From Terrisporobacter petrolearius (GTDB taxonomy: Bacteria; Bacillota; Clostridia; Peptostreptococcales; Peptostreptococcaceae): a stretch of 64,000 nt of DNA. How positions within the stretch are numbered: position 1 is the first letter of the stretch; every line of letters begins with the position of its first letter. Positions 27,166 through 35,487 of this stretch are shown piece after piece. The translations under genes were made by a program, and so were the position numbers. Location: the NCBI RefSeq assembly GCF_032598785.1, contig NZ_CP102984.1; one strand, given 5' to 3'. The notes under the pieces were generated by a model that had not been told where the DNA came from, did no database searches, and was given only the letters and a program-made list of their open reading frames with translations.

Positions 27166-28174
27166 CAAACTTACAAAAGCTTCCCTTTGGAAAAGTAATA
27201 ATAACTTTTGTATATTTATTTTCTTTAGAGCTTATGCATATTAATAGCCCCAGTTTATCACATAGTTTCTTACACAAATACAGTCCTATTCCTGTTGATT
27301 TAGTATTTGTTCGTCCTTTATTTCCTGTAAATCCTTTTTCAAATACACGATTTATTTCATTTTCTGGTATTCCTATACCATTATCTTCTATAATTAGTTG
27401 TGTTCCATTTTTAATATCCTTAGCGTATATTTTTATAATAGGCGATTCATTTTTTCTGTATTTTGCAGAGTTAACTAGAATTTGATTTATTATAAACTCT
27501 AACCACTTGCTATCACAATAAATGCTTTTATTTGTATTTTCAGTTTCAATATCTATACTGTTTAAAATCAATAGTTGCTTGTTTTTTATAATAACCCTAT
27601 TTACACATTCTTCTAAAGATATTTCTTTAATAAGATAATCTTTTTCCACATCTTCACTTCTTGCATAAAATAAAGCTTGCTCAACATAAGCATCTATATT
27701 TTCTAATTGTTGTAGTACTGCTCTAGAAGTAGCTGTTTTATTGTTTTCTTCTATTAATTTAATAGATGATATGGGTGTTTTAACTTCGTGTATCCACTGT
27801 TCTATATATTCTTTATAATCTTTACGTTGTTTTTGTATTTTATTAATTTCTTCTCTCATGGACTTGCTAGATTTTTTTAACAAATAATAATATGGAACAG
27901 CATCCACATAGGGAGGTACATCTATAATCTCACTAATTAAATATTTCTTATCTAGATTATTTGTACACTTTAAAACTTCATTGAAATAATCATTTCTTTT
28001 TTTATATTCAAAAGTAAAAAATAATGTAAGTACTATAATCCAAGAAATTACAATAATTTTTACACTTTCAAAAGTATTTCCAATACTAAACAAGAAAACA
28101 ACAAGTGTTATTAATGAGATAAGATTTATAAATATTACGCTAATTTTATTTTTTAAGTATTCTTTTAAACTCAT
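27146..28174 (-). CDS. BceS-type intramembrane-sensing histidine kinase
   Basis: 342 residues. Two closely spaced N-terminal helices (about 11-55) leave almost no extracellular loop, typical of kinases that sense through a BceAB transporter. H-box QWIHEVKTPISS (about 130), N-box FIINQILVNSAKYR, G1 DNGIGIPENE, F-box EKGFTGNKG and G2 STGIGLYLCKKL are all present. The start overlaps the response-regulator stop by 4 bp (ATGA). It should phosphorylate the adjacent OmpR-type regulator when the transporter meets its peptide. Confidence 0.9.
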   Translation of the reverse strand: MSLKEYLKNKISVIFINLISLITLVVFLFSIGNTFESVKIIVISWIIVLTLFFTFEYKKRNDYFNEVLKCTNNLDKKYLISEIIDVPPYVDAVPYYYLLKKSSKSMREEINKIQKQRKDYKEYIEQWIHEVKTPISSIKLIEENNKTATSRAVLQQLENIDAYVEQALFYARSEDVEKDYLIKEISLEECVNRVIIKNKQLLILNSIDIETENTNKSIYCDSKWLEFIINQILVNSAKYRKNESPIIKIYAKDIKNGTQLIIEDNGIGIPENEINRVFEKGFTGNKGRTNTKSTGIGLYLCKKLCDKLGLLICISSKENKYTKVIITFPKGSFCKFEKKDLT

Positions 28175-28839
28175 ATTATGTATCCCTGGCCTCTTTTAGT
28201 TTTTATAAAATCACTTAGGCCAATCTCTTCTATCTTATTTCTTATTCTTGTTATATTAACAGTCAAAGTATTATCATTTACAAATAAAGAACTATCCCAT
28301 AAATATTCCATAATATCTACTCTAGACACTATCTTTCCTTTGTTATTAAGTAAATAGTGCAAAATCTTCAACTCATTTTTAGTAAGCTCCACAGTCATTC
28401 CATCATGTTCTAAAGTACTTGATAATATGTTAAGCTTTAACCCCTTATATTTTATAATATCCATGGATTTATCATTGGGATAAGCTCTTTTTAACAAGGA
28501 AGATATTCTAACTAAAAGTATTTGGGTGTTATATGGCTTTGTTATAAAGTCATCTCCCCCCAGGGTAATTCCCATAAGTTCATCCACATTTGTATCTCTG
28601 CTTGTAATAAATATAATTGGCACCTTTGAAAAACTTCTTATCTCTGTACAAATTTTAAATCCATCTTCATTTGGCAAGTTTATATCTAATAATATTAAAT
28701 CTGGGTTATTATTTTCCACTTGGGAAGATATATTATTAAATTCTTTTATTTTTGTTACTAAATAACCATTATTAAATAACATATTCCCCAGTTCATTTTG
28801 TAGTTGTTCATTGTCGTCTATTATCATTATGTTAAACAT
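28171..28839 (-). CDS. OmpR-family response regulator (BceR-like)
   Basis: 222 residues. The receiver domain has the acidic pair DDN near residue 8, phosphoacceptor Asp in LILLDINLPNEDGF (about 53), Thr/Ser in IFITSRD and Lys in FITKPYN. The C-terminal half is a winged helix (LTKNELKILHYLLNN … TVNITRIRNKIEEIG). ATG with GGGGGGA SD. It is first in the kinase/regulator operon and likely activates the downstream ABC transporter through the repeat at 27080-27109. Confidence 0.92.
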   Translation of the reverse strand: MFNIMIIDDNEQLQNELGNMLFNNGYLVTKIKEFNNISSQVENNNPDLILLDINLPNEDGFKICTEIRSFSKVPIIFITSRDTNVDELMGITLGGDDFITKPYNTQILLVRISSLLKRAYPNDKSMDIIKYKGLKLNILSSTLEHDGMTVELTKNELKILHYLLNNKGKIVSRVDIMEYLWDSSLFVNDNTLTVNITRIRNKIEEIGLSDFIKTKRGQGYII

Positions 28840-29070
28840 ATTTAATATCCCCCCTTTAAATTTTTATACTAATATATTACTTCTTATTTTGTTAAAAATA
28901 AAGTCCTCTCTTAATACATACTCTTTTTTGACAATAATTCTTTATCGCAAAAACAGCCAAATATATTCTTTATTTTTGTCTTCTTATGTAACTTTTTGTA
29001 GCCTTAATTAATAATATAAATTAGTAGATTAATAAATCTATTAATTTATATAAAAAAGGGTGATCTTTAT

Positions 29071-29385
29071 ATGGCTATTTTTAAAATGTCTGAATTATCT
29101 GTTACAGCTCCTGCTGAAGGAAGCGCTGGTGTGATTATAGCATCCAATCCAACATTAACTGATGAAACTTATTCTTTAGCTAGTGGTACTGTTGCAGATA
29201 GTAGTGTTCCTATTGAGGGTGCAGCTGTAGTACTGGTAGAAATAACTACTACTCCAGCTAGTTCTACAAATGTTGCTATTGCTTATACTAATGCAGATGG
29301 CAAATTTGGTATTCCTTATGAATTCAGCACAGATGCTGGGACAACTTATCAACTAGATGTTTATACTCCAAACACATTATCTTAA
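29071..29385 (+). CDS. small transthyretin-like (CarboxypepD_reg-like) protein A
   Basis: 104 residues, no signal peptide or membrane helix. The core reads SGTVADSSVPIEGAAVVLVE … YTNADGKFGIPYEF … YQLDVYTPN, the beta-sandwich pattern of carboxypeptidase regulatory-like/transthyretin-like domains. AAGGGTGAT SD. A sigma-K-like element with one mismatch (AC at 28991, 17 bp, AATAATATA at 29010-29018) precedes it, weak on its own. First of four co-directional small genes, of which A, C and D are paralogues. Likely a structural or surface protein; function unknown. Confidence 0.75.
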   Translation: MAIFKMSELSVTAPAEGSAGVIIASNPTLTDETYSLASGTVADSSVPIEGAAVVLVEITTTPASSTNVAIAYTNADGKFGIPYEFSTDAGTTYQLDVYTPNTLS

Positions 29386-29428
29386 TAACTTCTAATTATG
29401 GTTAATAATATGGAGGTAGCTTAAGTCT

Positions 29429-29635
29429 ATGGAAACAAAAATAATTGATGGAAAAGAATATACTAAAGTTGGTATAAAGGAATTAAGTATAAATGGTGAA
29501 AAAAGTGAGAATTCATTTTCTTCAAATGATATTGATAATAAAGGTGAAATTTCTTTTAATATTCAAATTGATTATGATGTAGAAAATAATCCAACTTCTT
29601 CCACCACAGACTCCTCAGATAATAAATCAAAATAA
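29429..29635 (+). CDS. small acidic hypothetical protein in the transthyretin-like cluster
   Basis: 68 residues (begins METKIIDGKEYTKVGIKEL), acidic, with a Ser/Thr/Asp/Asn-rich C-terminal third and no membrane segment or recognised motif. GGAGGT precedes the ATG, at a rather long 13-nt spacing. It sits 43 bp after protein A and before a hairpin, so is probably co-transcribed. Not a paralogue of its neighbours; function unknown. Confidence 0.6.
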   Translation: METKIIDGKEYTKVGIKELSINGEKSENSFSSNDIDNKGEISFNIQIDYDVENNPTSSTTDSSDNKSK

Positions 29636-29645
29636 TTAAAAATCA

Positions 29646-29672
29646 TGGATTAGGCTTTTATAGCCTAATCCA
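29646..29672 (+). terminator. hairpin inside the small-protein cluster
   Basis: TGGATTAGGC pairs perfectly with GCCTAATCCA around TTTTATA. No T-run follows, so it may be a processing or stabilising stem rather than a full terminator. Confidence 0.45.
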
Positions 29673-29689
29673 CGATAATAGGAGTTGCT

Positions 29690-29995
29690 ATGAGTTATAA
29701 AGTAATAACTTGCACAATAAAAAAAAATGAGATTAAGGATAACGTCTTAATAAATAAAATATTTATTTTAGAAAAGGAGATAAATTCAGTAATAATTGGT
29801 ACTGTTACAAATAAGGAAGGTAAAGTTATTAAGGGATGTGCCGTTGTTTTACAGGAGTATAGTAGCCAAGAAGGTCAAATCATAGATAAAAGTATTGTAT
29901 ATACAAATGAGGAAGGATATTTTGGCTTTTCTCTAGTCTTAAGAAAAGATAAAAATTATAGAATAATTGTTTACGCCCCAAATAATCTGATTTAA
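29690..29995 (+). CDS. small transthyretin-like (CarboxypepD_reg-like) protein C
   Basis: 101 residues. After a ~35-residue N-terminal segment comes IIGTVTNKEGKVIKGCAVVLQE … IVYTNEEGYFGFSLVL … YRIIVYAPNN, clearly paralogous to proteins A and D: same GTV, GxAVVL and YTNxxGxFGF positions. No signal peptide. AGGAG SD. The product presumably folds as one beta-sandwich. Function unknown. Confidence 0.7.
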   Translation: MSYKVITCTIKKNEIKDNVLINKIFILEKEINSVIIGTVTNKEGKVIKGCAVVLQEYSSQEGQIIDKSIVYTNEEGYFGFSLVLRKDKNYRIIVYAPNNLI

Positions 29996-30008
29996 TGGAG
30001 AATTGTAT

Positions 30009-30299
30009 ATGGGAACTTTTAAAGATACTATGAATGTAAGAATTAATCAAGGCGAATTAGTTAGCAAAGTATCTGTGTTAAAAAGACAGATGGGTTCCGT
30101 AGTTATAGGTACTGTTTTATTTAGTAATCATAGACCTGTAAATGGTGCTGCTGCTGTTTTATCCTACATCGATCCAAAAACTAATGAAACAATTCCATTA
30201 TCTTTCACATTTACTGATAGAAATGGTCAATTTATATTCGCTTTGAAAAATACATGTTGGGACTATGTTATAAATATAGTCTACAATGAGGAAGCATAA
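30009..30299 (+). CDS. small transthyretin-like (CarboxypepD_reg-like) protein D
   Basis: About 96 residues. Core GSVVIGTVLFSNHRPVNGAAAVLSY … FTFTDRNGQFIFAL, a paralogue of A and C (quoted in parts). I start at the ATG at 30009, which lies 8 nt after GGAG; an upstream in-frame TTG is too near that SD. Last gene of the cluster before a strong bidirectional terminator. Unknown function. Confidence 0.7.
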   Translation: MGTFKDTMNVRINQGELVSKVSVLKRQMGSVVIGTVLFSNHRPVNGAAAVLSYIDPKTNETIPLSFTFTDRNGQFIFALKNTCWDYVINIVYNEEA

Positions 30300-30317
30300 T
30301 TGTTATGAAATTCACGT

Positions 30318-30350
30318 AAAAAGAGTAAGGCTACATACCTTACTCTTTTT
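30318..30350. terminator. bidirectional terminator between small-protein cluster and SH3-3D gene
   Basis: AAAAAGAGTAAGG pairs with CCTTACTCTTTTT, with A- and T-runs on either side, between convergent genes. Confidence 0.9.
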
Positions 30351-30352
30351 AG

Positions 30353-31117
30353 TTATTTTAATATTTGTAGTGTTATTGTTTTAACTCCCCAGTTTCTGCA
30401 AGCAGACTGTGAATTCATATATATATCTACTTTATTTCCTTTTATTCCACCACCACAATCTTCAGCAGTGAAAACTTTATCTAATTCTTTTATATAAACT
30501 TTAGTTCCATAAGGAATTACCTTTGGGTCTACAGCTAATGTTCCATATTTTGCTTTTGTTCCTGTTGCTGTGTATCCTCCTCCTGTATATGCATAAGCTT
30601 TAACAGTAAGTTTTCTTGCAACATTTATTGATGATCCCGAATTTGATGAACTTGATGAACTTGTTTTATTTATATAGTTCTTGTGAGACCATCCAACTTG
30701 ATTACCATCAAATTGTATTTTGTTCCAATCACCTGAAGAAGATAATACTTTTACCTTTTCTCCCTTGCTAAGTTTATCTACAACTTTGTACTTTTTTGAT
30801 GCCCCGCTTCTAACGTTTACATTAGATTTTACTGAAGCATTTGTAGTAGTTAAGTATTTTTTACTAGACCATCCAGTTTTATTACCAGATAGTTGTACTT
30901 TGTACCATCCACTTTTTGAAGATAATACTTTTACTGCTTTACCTTTTTTAAGTTTATCTATTGATTTATATTTAGTTGATGCTCCACTTCTAACATTTAC
31001 ACTTCCTGTTGCCATTATATAAGTAGTAGCTGCATCAACATTTATAGGCTTAGCTATGCCTACCATTATCGCCAATGACGATAAAAGTGCTGTCACTTTT
31101 AAAGTTTTTTTGAACAT
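30353..31117 (-). CDS. secreted cell-wall protein with two SH3b domains and a 3D domain
   Basis: 254 residues: signal peptide (1-29, ending NVDAA), two bacterial SH3 domains (about 35-88 and 95-149, each with VNVRSGASxKYK and GWSxKxY), a Ser/Gly/Asn linker, and a C-terminal 3D domain. The latter shows TATGTKAKYGTLAVDP, VIPYGTKVYI, AEDCGGGIKGNKVDIYM, with the conserved aspartates. 3D domains have a MltA-like barrel and act as peptidoglycan lytic enzymes, as in Rpf/YocH/stationary-phase survival proteins. GGGGG SD. A WalR-like box lies upstream, fitting control by the cell-wall two-component system. Confidence 0.9.
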   Translation of the reverse strand: MFKKTLKVTALLSSLAIMVGIAKPINVDAATTYIMATGSVNVRSGASTKYKSIDKLKKGKAVKVLSSKSGWYKVQLSGNKTGWSSKKYLTTTNASVKSNVNVRSGASKKYKVVDKLSKGEKVKVLSSSGDWNKIQFDGNQVGWSHKNYINKTSSSSSSNSGSSINVARKLTVKAYAYTGGGYTATGTKAKYGTLAVDPKVIPYGTKVYIKELDKVFTAEDCGGGIKGNKVDIYMNSQSACRNWGVKTITLQILK

Positions 31118-31250
31118 ACGTCTTCCCCCTATATTAATCTTCAGGACTCTATTTTACATAAAAAATTATTTCTGTCTCTGTTTTCTTTTAACTTTATATA
31201 TGTATTATATTACATTTCTGTAACTTTTTAAAGGGGTTAACAGTAAAAAA

Positions 31251-31267
31251 TTTACAAATAAGTAACA
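31251..31267 (-). promoter_or_regulatory. candidate WalR (YycF) box upstream of the SH3-3D gene
   Basis: On the minus strand TGTTAC-TTATT-TGTAAA matches the WalR direct repeat TGTWAH-N5-TGTWAH. A possible -10 TATAAT (31204-31209) lies about 45 bp downstream. The remaining 31118-31476 spacer is AT-rich and shows no riboswitch that I recognise. Confidence 0.45.
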
Positions 31268-31419
31268 TCATTGAATAAATGTTCTTATTTTCCAAACCTA
31301 CACACCAGTGTTTTCAATTCATTCACTTAGCAACAGTTTTTTTCAAAAAAATTTCTCTTTTTACCACTTTGTAACCTTTTAGTCAGTGTGTAATTTGCAT
31401 TTTTTGTATCAAAATTATA

Positions 31420-31460
31420 AATAGCTAGACCGAAATATTTCATATTTCAATCTAGCTATT
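31420..31460 (-). terminator. terminator of the GltD-like gene
   Basis: AATAGCTAGA..GAAATAT pairs with ATATTTC..TCTAGCTATT, 17 bp past the stop. The T-run beyond it on the minus strand is short, so termination may be imperfect. Confidence 0.6.
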
Positions 31461-31476
31461 TTATCTATATATTTAA

Positions 31477-32721
31477 TTATTTTTGTCTACAATATTCATC
31501 AATAGAATCAGCAACTTTTTTACCATGAGCCACAGCTTCTACTACTGTTCTTGCTCCTGTAACCACATCACCAGATGCAAAAACGCCTTGTTTTGTTGTG
31601 TGTCCAATATCATCTATAACAAGCAAACCATGTCTATTTGTTTCTAGATTTTCTGTGTTTGAAACAATATTGTTTTTTGGACTTTGACTAACAGCAATTA
31701 TTACAGAGTCTGCTTCCATTAGCTTTTCTGAATTTTCCACATTGACCATCTTAGTTTTTCCATCTTCCTCAACAAACTTTGTATCAATAAATACAACACC
31801 TTCATCTACTATTTCCACAGGAGACTTAAATAATTCAAATTTAACTCCTTCTTCTTTTGCATCTTCTATTTCTGCATTTGTAGCTGTCATATGCTCAAAG
31901 TCTTTTCTATAAACAACAGTAACTTCTTTTGCACCATAGTACTTTGCAGTTCTTGCTGCATCCATTGCCACATTTCCAGCTCCTATAATTATAACTTTGT
32001 CACCTAATCTAAATGACTTTGGTGATTTTAGGTAGTTAATAGCATAGTGAACGTCACCTAAACTTTCACCTTTTATTCTAAGTGGTTTTGGATTCCATAC
32101 TCCAGTACCTATAAATATTGCCTTGTATCCATCTTCTAACAATTTGTCTATTGTTAAAACTGGTCCAACTAAAGCATTATATCTAATTTTCACATTTAAA
32201 TCTAAAAGTCTTTTTTCTATATTATCTAATACTTCTCTTGATAATCTAAAATCAGGTATTCCATATCTAAGCACTCCACCTATGGCTTCGTTTTTTTCAA
32301 ATATAGTGATTTTGTATCCTCTTTTAGCTAAGTTAAATGCTAAAGTAATTCCTGCAGGTCCTGAACCTACAATTGCTATTCTATCTTCCAGTTTTTTGTG
32401 TTGTGTAAATCTTGCATTTTTTAAATATTCACTAGATATATGAGTCTCTAGCTCATGAAACTTCACTGGTTTATCCTTTATTCCTTTAATACAATTGCCT
32501 AAACATTGATCTTCATGAGGGCATATAACTCCACACACTGCTGATAGGGGATTATTCTCAAATAAGATTCGCCCAGCTTCCTCTATATTACCAGCTTTAT
32601 AAAGGTCTATTATTTCTGGAATTGGCGTTTCCACAGGACAATTTGCCTTACATCTTGGCTTTTTACAATTTAAACATCTGCTTACTTCTTCTTGCAGTTC
32701 ATTTATGTCTATTTTTCTCAT
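31477..32721 (-). CDS. gltD: NADPH-dependent glutamate synthase small-subunit-like oxidoreductase
   Basis: About 414 residues. I start at the ATG at 32721, 6 nt after AGGAGG; the open frame continues upstream without an SD. N-terminal cysteine clusters (CLNCKKPRCKANCP and CGVICPHEDQCLGNC) bind two [4Fe-4S] centres. An FAD Rossmann motif (GSGPAGITLAFNLAKRG) and an NADPH motif (GAGNVAMDAARTAKYYG) follow. It passes electrons from NADPH to a partner. No gltB and no NfnA-type partner adjoin it, so whether it makes glutamate or serves another flavoprotein complex is open. Confidence 0.88.
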   Translation of the reverse strand: MRKIDINELQEEVSRCLNCKKPRCKANCPVETPIPEIIDLYKAGNIEEAGRILFENNPLSAVCGVICPHEDQCLGNCIKGIKDKPVKFHELETHISSEYLKNARFTQHKKLEDRIAIVGSGPAGITLAFNLAKRGYKITIFEKNEAIGGVLRYGIPDFRLSREVLDNIEKRLLDLNVKIRYNALVGPVLTIDKLLEDGYKAIFIGTGVWNPKPLRIKGESLGDVHYAINYLKSPKSFRLGDKVIIIGAGNVAMDAARTAKYYGAKEVTVVYRKDFEHMTATNAEIEDAKEEGVKFELFKSPVEIVDEGVVFIDTKFVEEDGKTKMVNVENSEKLMEADSVIIAVSQSPKNNIVSNTENLETNRHGLLVIDDIGHTTKQGVFASGDVVTGARTVVEAVAHGKKVADSIDEYCRQK

Positions 32722-32881
32722 AACCATCCTCCTGATGAATTTTGTGTATGTAAAACTTCTCTTATTTATTTTACTTGTATTATTCTTATTTTGCAAAAAA
32801 TAAAAAAAATAAATACCCTCTTTTTCACATATCTATTAAGATACCCATATTATTTTACCCAAAACACTAATGTACAATAGT

Positions 32882-32924
32882 AAAAGCTACCCAAAATTAC
32901 CTCTGGGTAGCTTTTTTTTTAATG
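32882..32924 (-). terminator. terminator of the methionine gamma-lyase gene
   Basis: GCTACCCA and TGGGTAGC form the stem; T-rich tracts flank both sides. Confidence 0.8.
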
Positions 32925-32946
32925 TATTAGTAAAAATATAATAAAC

Positions 32947-34146
32947 TTATAACAGTTGATCTAGCCCTTGTTTTAAATCATCTATAATGTCTTTTACATC
33001 CTCCAAGCCAACAGAAATTCTAACTAAACCGTCACTTATTCCTGCTGCTTCTCTTTCTTCCTTAGAATATGGAGAATGTGTCATAGAGGCTGCATGTTCC
33101 ACTAGAGTTTCTGCATCTCCTAAACTTACTGCTAATATACAAAGATGAAGACTGTTCATTAATTTTTTACCAGCTTCTACTCCACCTTTTACTTCAAATG
33201 CCATTATTCCTCCGAACTGACTCATTTGCTTTTTAGCTAATTCATGACCTTCAAAACTTTCAAGTCCTGGGTAGTAAACCTTCTCTACTGCAGGGTGTGA
33301 TTCTAAGAATTTTGCAACTTCCATAGCATTGGAACAATGTCTATCCATTCTTATTTGAAGTGTTTTCATTCCTCTTATCATTAAAAAGGCATCATTAGGA
33401 CTTAAAACACTTCCTGTCATATCTTTTATACCAAACATTTTCACTTGAGTTATATAGTCTTCTCTACCCACAACTATACCTGCTATAACATCACCATGTC
33501 CATTTATATATTTTGTTGCAGAATGAACCACTATGTCCGCTCCAAGTTCAAGTGGTCTTTGTAAATAAGGTGAACAGAAAGTATTGTCCACCATAACCTG
33601 GCATCCCTCTACTTCATGAGCAATCTTACTTACTGCTTCTATATCTGTAATTAACATAGTTGGATTTGCTGGAGTTTCTAGATAAACTACCTTTGTATTT
33701 TTCTTCATTGCTTTTCTAATATTTTCTGGATCTGTAACATCAACAAAATCAACTTCCACACCATATCTCGTTAATCCATGATTAAGTAGTGCGAAAGTAC
33801 ATCCATATAAAGTGTTTGATGCTACCACATGATCTCCTGCTTTCAAAAGCGTCCATAAAGCTGAAGATATAGCTCCCATTCCTGAAGACATGGCAGCAGC
33901 CGCCTGCCCACCTTCTAGCATGGCTATTTTGTCTTCTAAAACCTTTGTTGTTGGATTCCCAAGTCGTGAATAAATATATCCCCCTTCTTCTCCTGCAAAT
34001 CTTTTACCACCTTGCTCGGCAGAGTCAAAATAAAATGTTGAAGTCTGATAGATTGGAGTTGCTAATGTTCCTGGTGTGTTTTCTATAGTTCCTGCATGAA
34101 TTGCCTTAGTTGCAAAGCCCATTTCTTTTAACGAATCATTGTTCAT
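32947..34146 (-). CDS. methionine gamma-lyase (Cys/Met-metabolism PLP enzyme)
   Basis: 399 residues, full length. PLP lysine in VHSATKYINGHGDV (about 208), GTLATPIYQTSTFYFDS and SRLGNPT near the start. NTLYGCTFALLNHG carries the cysteine (about residue 115) that distinguishes methionine gamma-lyase from cystathionine lyases. The enzyme splits methionine to methanethiol, ammonia and 2-oxobutyrate in the cytosol. GGGGGT SD before the ATG. Single gene between terminators; no S-box or T-box leader is visible upstream. Confidence 0.88.
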   Translation of the reverse strand: MNNDSLKEMGFATKAIHAGTIENTPGTLATPIYQTSTFYFDSAEQGGKRFAGEEGGYIYSRLGNPTTKVLEDKIAMLEGGQAAAAMSSGMGAISSALWTLLKAGDHVVASNTLYGCTFALLNHGLTRYGVEVDFVDVTDPENIRKAMKKNTKVVYLETPANPTMLITDIEAVSKIAHEVEGCQVMVDNTFCSPYLQRPLELGADIVVHSATKYINGHGDVIAGIVVGREDYITQVKMFGIKDMTGSVLSPNDAFLMIRGMKTLQIRMDRHCSNAMEVAKFLESHPAVEKVYYPGLESFEGHELAKKQMSQFGGIMAFEVKGGVEAGKKLMNSLHLCILAVSLGDAETLVEHAASMTHSPYSKEEREAAGISDGLVRISVGLEDVKDIIDDLKQGLDQLL

Positions 34147-34303
34147 AATGAAGTACCCCCTAATTTTTTCAATAAAAGTTTTATGTTAAAATTAATTATT
34201 ATGTACTTATCTTAATTATATTTCTTTACATATTTTCATACAACTGAATCTTAACAATTTTGCTATTTTATTCATATATATTAATACTATTTTTATACAA
34301 TCA

Positions 34304-34343
34304 CAAAAAACTAGCGCTAACTTATAAAATATAAGTTAACGCT
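34304..34343 (-). terminator. terminator of the first mini-protein operon
   Basis: AGCGCTAACTTATA pairs with TATAAGTTAACGCT (one mismatch), with TTTTTT following on the minus strand, 43 bp after the mini-protein stop. Confidence 0.85.
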
Positions 34344-34385
34344 AACCCTTATTTATTTTTTCTATTAACTGTAAATTTGATTAAA

Positions 34386-34583
34386 TTAGCAACAATCGTC
34401 GTCTAAAAATCCACCACAACTTACTGTTATTAATAATAATATTAAGAATGGTATCCAAGCACAAATATCTATTTCTGCCCAGCAATCTTGGAATGCTAAG
34501 AATAAGAAGAATAATACTATTATCCACCATCCTCCAAACATTCCATCATCGCATCCACAGCCACCAAATAGTCTATCTAACAT
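34386..34583 (-). CDS. two-helix, cysteine-tailed mini-protein, copy 1
   Basis: 65 residues: a short N-terminal head MLDRLFGGCGCDDG, helix 1 WWIIVLFFLFLAF, a short acidic loop (QDCWAEIDIC), helix 2 WIPFLILLLITV and an acidic, cysteine-containing tail (SCGGFLDDDCC). Four paralogues occur in the window, sharing the LxRLFG head, two hydrophobic helices and the Cys/Asp end. GGGGGA SD. Co-transcribed with copy 2 (43-bp gap), whose sigma-K-like promoter would serve both. I know no described function; spore-coat or membrane location is inferred. Confidence 0.75.
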   Translation of the reverse strand: MLDRLFGGCGCDDGMFGGWWIIVLFFLFLAFQDCWAEIDICAWIPFLILLLITVSCGGFLDDDCC

Positions 34584-34625
34584 TATTTTGTCCCCCTACT
34601 TATTATGATTTATTAGTTGATTAGT

Positions 34626-34802
34626 CTAGAAGCAGTCACCACAACTGCAAAGTATTAATAGTATGATTAAGAATGGTATCCAATCCATTATATTTATATC
34701 ACACCAAGAATCTCCAAAAGCTAAGAATAAGAAGAATAATACTATTATCCACCAAGCTCCTGCTCCAAAGAATCCATCATCTCCAAATAATCTGTCTAAC
34801 AT
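34626..34802 (-). CDS. two-helix, cysteine-tailed mini-protein, copy 2 (58 aa)
   Basis: Only 58 residues, easily missed: MLDRLFGDDGFFGAGA, then WWIIVLFFLFLAF as in copies 1 and 3, GDSWCDINIMD, WIPFLIILLIL and the end CSCGDCF. GGAGG lies 8 nt before the ATG, and a TAG ends it at 34626. It leads the two-gene operon with copy 1. The close match in helices with divergent heads and tails indicates a real gene under protein-level selection. Confidence 0.75.
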   Translation of the reverse strand: MLDRLFGDDGFFGAGAWWIIVLFFLFLAFGDSWCDINIMDWIPFLIILLILCSCGDCF

Positions 34803-34863
34803 TGTTGTATACCTCCTGTTGATATATATTTTTATTATATTCCTCGAGCTCTCGCTCTTAACA

Positions 34864-34889
34864 TATAATATGCAAATTTAATTATTTGT
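34864..34889 (-). promoter_or_regulatory. sigma-K-like promoter of mini-protein copies 2 and 1
   Basis: On the minus strand, AC (34888-34889), 15 bp, then CATATTATA (34864-34872), matching the mother-cell pattern AC-N15/17-CATANNNTA. Weak alone, but a similar element precedes every mini-protein transcription unit here. Confidence 0.45.
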
Positions 34890-34958
34890 GATAATCTTTT
34901 TATCTTTGACTTAATAAATATTTTTTATATTTTTATTAACACTTTTAATTTACGATGA

Positions 34959-34993
34959 ACTACTGCAAAAGATCTTTATATATATGCAGTAGT
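34959..34993 (-). terminator. probable terminator of mini-protein copy 3
   Basis: ACTACTGCA pairs perfectly with TGCAGTAGT across a 17-nt AT loop, 35 bp past the stop at 35028. The T-run on the minus strand is poor. Confidence 0.45.
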
Positions 34994-35027
34994 CCACCTT
35001 AAACTAGGTATTACTTTTACTCTTTAG

Positions 35028-35252
35028 TTAGCAATTGCAATCGTAGTCCACATCATTTTCCATACAGCTACAATCATTATCACTAACACCACAAGAGCAA
35101 ACAATTAGTAGTAAAATCAAAAATGGGATCCAGTCTGTTATACAGATCTCAGCCCAGCATTCTTGAAAAGCTAAAAATAAAAAGAATAGGACTATTATCC
35201 ACCAGCCTGTTCCTCCCAAACCTTCAAACATTCTAGTCAAACTACTATTCAT
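35028..35252 (-). CDS. two-helix, cysteine-tailed mini-protein, copy 3
   Basis: 74 residues. Head MNSSLTRMFEGLGG, helix 1 WWIIVLFFLFLAF identical to copies 1 and 2, loop QECWAEICITD, helix 2 WIPFLILLLIV, then the longest tail of the family, CSCGVSDNDCSCMEND…CNC with six or more cysteines. GGGAGG SD. Monocistronic, with its own sigma-K-like promoter. Function unknown; the cysteine-rich tail suggests disulfide cross-linking or metal binding. Confidence 0.75.
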   Translation of the reverse strand: MNSSLTRMFEGLGGTGWWIIVLFFLFLAFQECWAEICITDWIPFLILLLIVCSCGVSDNDCSCMENDVDYDCNC

Positions 35253-35335
35253 TGTAATTACCTCCCTTTACCATAAAAGAGTTTACCTAGCTTATGTAAG
35301 TACACTAGATGACAATTGGCAAAACACTTCTATTA

Positions 35336-35362
35336 TATAATATGTTTAAAAAATAAAAGTGT
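35336..35362 (-). promoter_or_regulatory. sigma-K-like promoter of mini-protein copy 3
   Basis: Minus strand: AC (35361-35362), 16 bp, CATATTATA (35336-35344). Fits AC-N15/17-CATANNNTA. Confidence 0.45.
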
Positions 35363-35487
35363 TACCTATAATCTTAAAAAGTTAAAATTCCCTTTAAATT
35401 TACATAGGAAATAGGCTTTATATATGATAAAATACTTAAAACAAACTTTAACTTGGAGGGATTAAGATACTAACATTAGATAAATTC

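Noticed and set aside
31118..31476. ydaO/c-di-AMP riboswitch before the SH3-3D gene
   Set aside because: These elements often precede wall hydrolases, but the conserved blocks are not found on the minus strand in this spacer.
34663..34881. 72-residue + strand ORF
   Set aside because: It is the antisense shadow of mini-protein copy 2, whose SD, helices and paralogues are clear on the minus strand.
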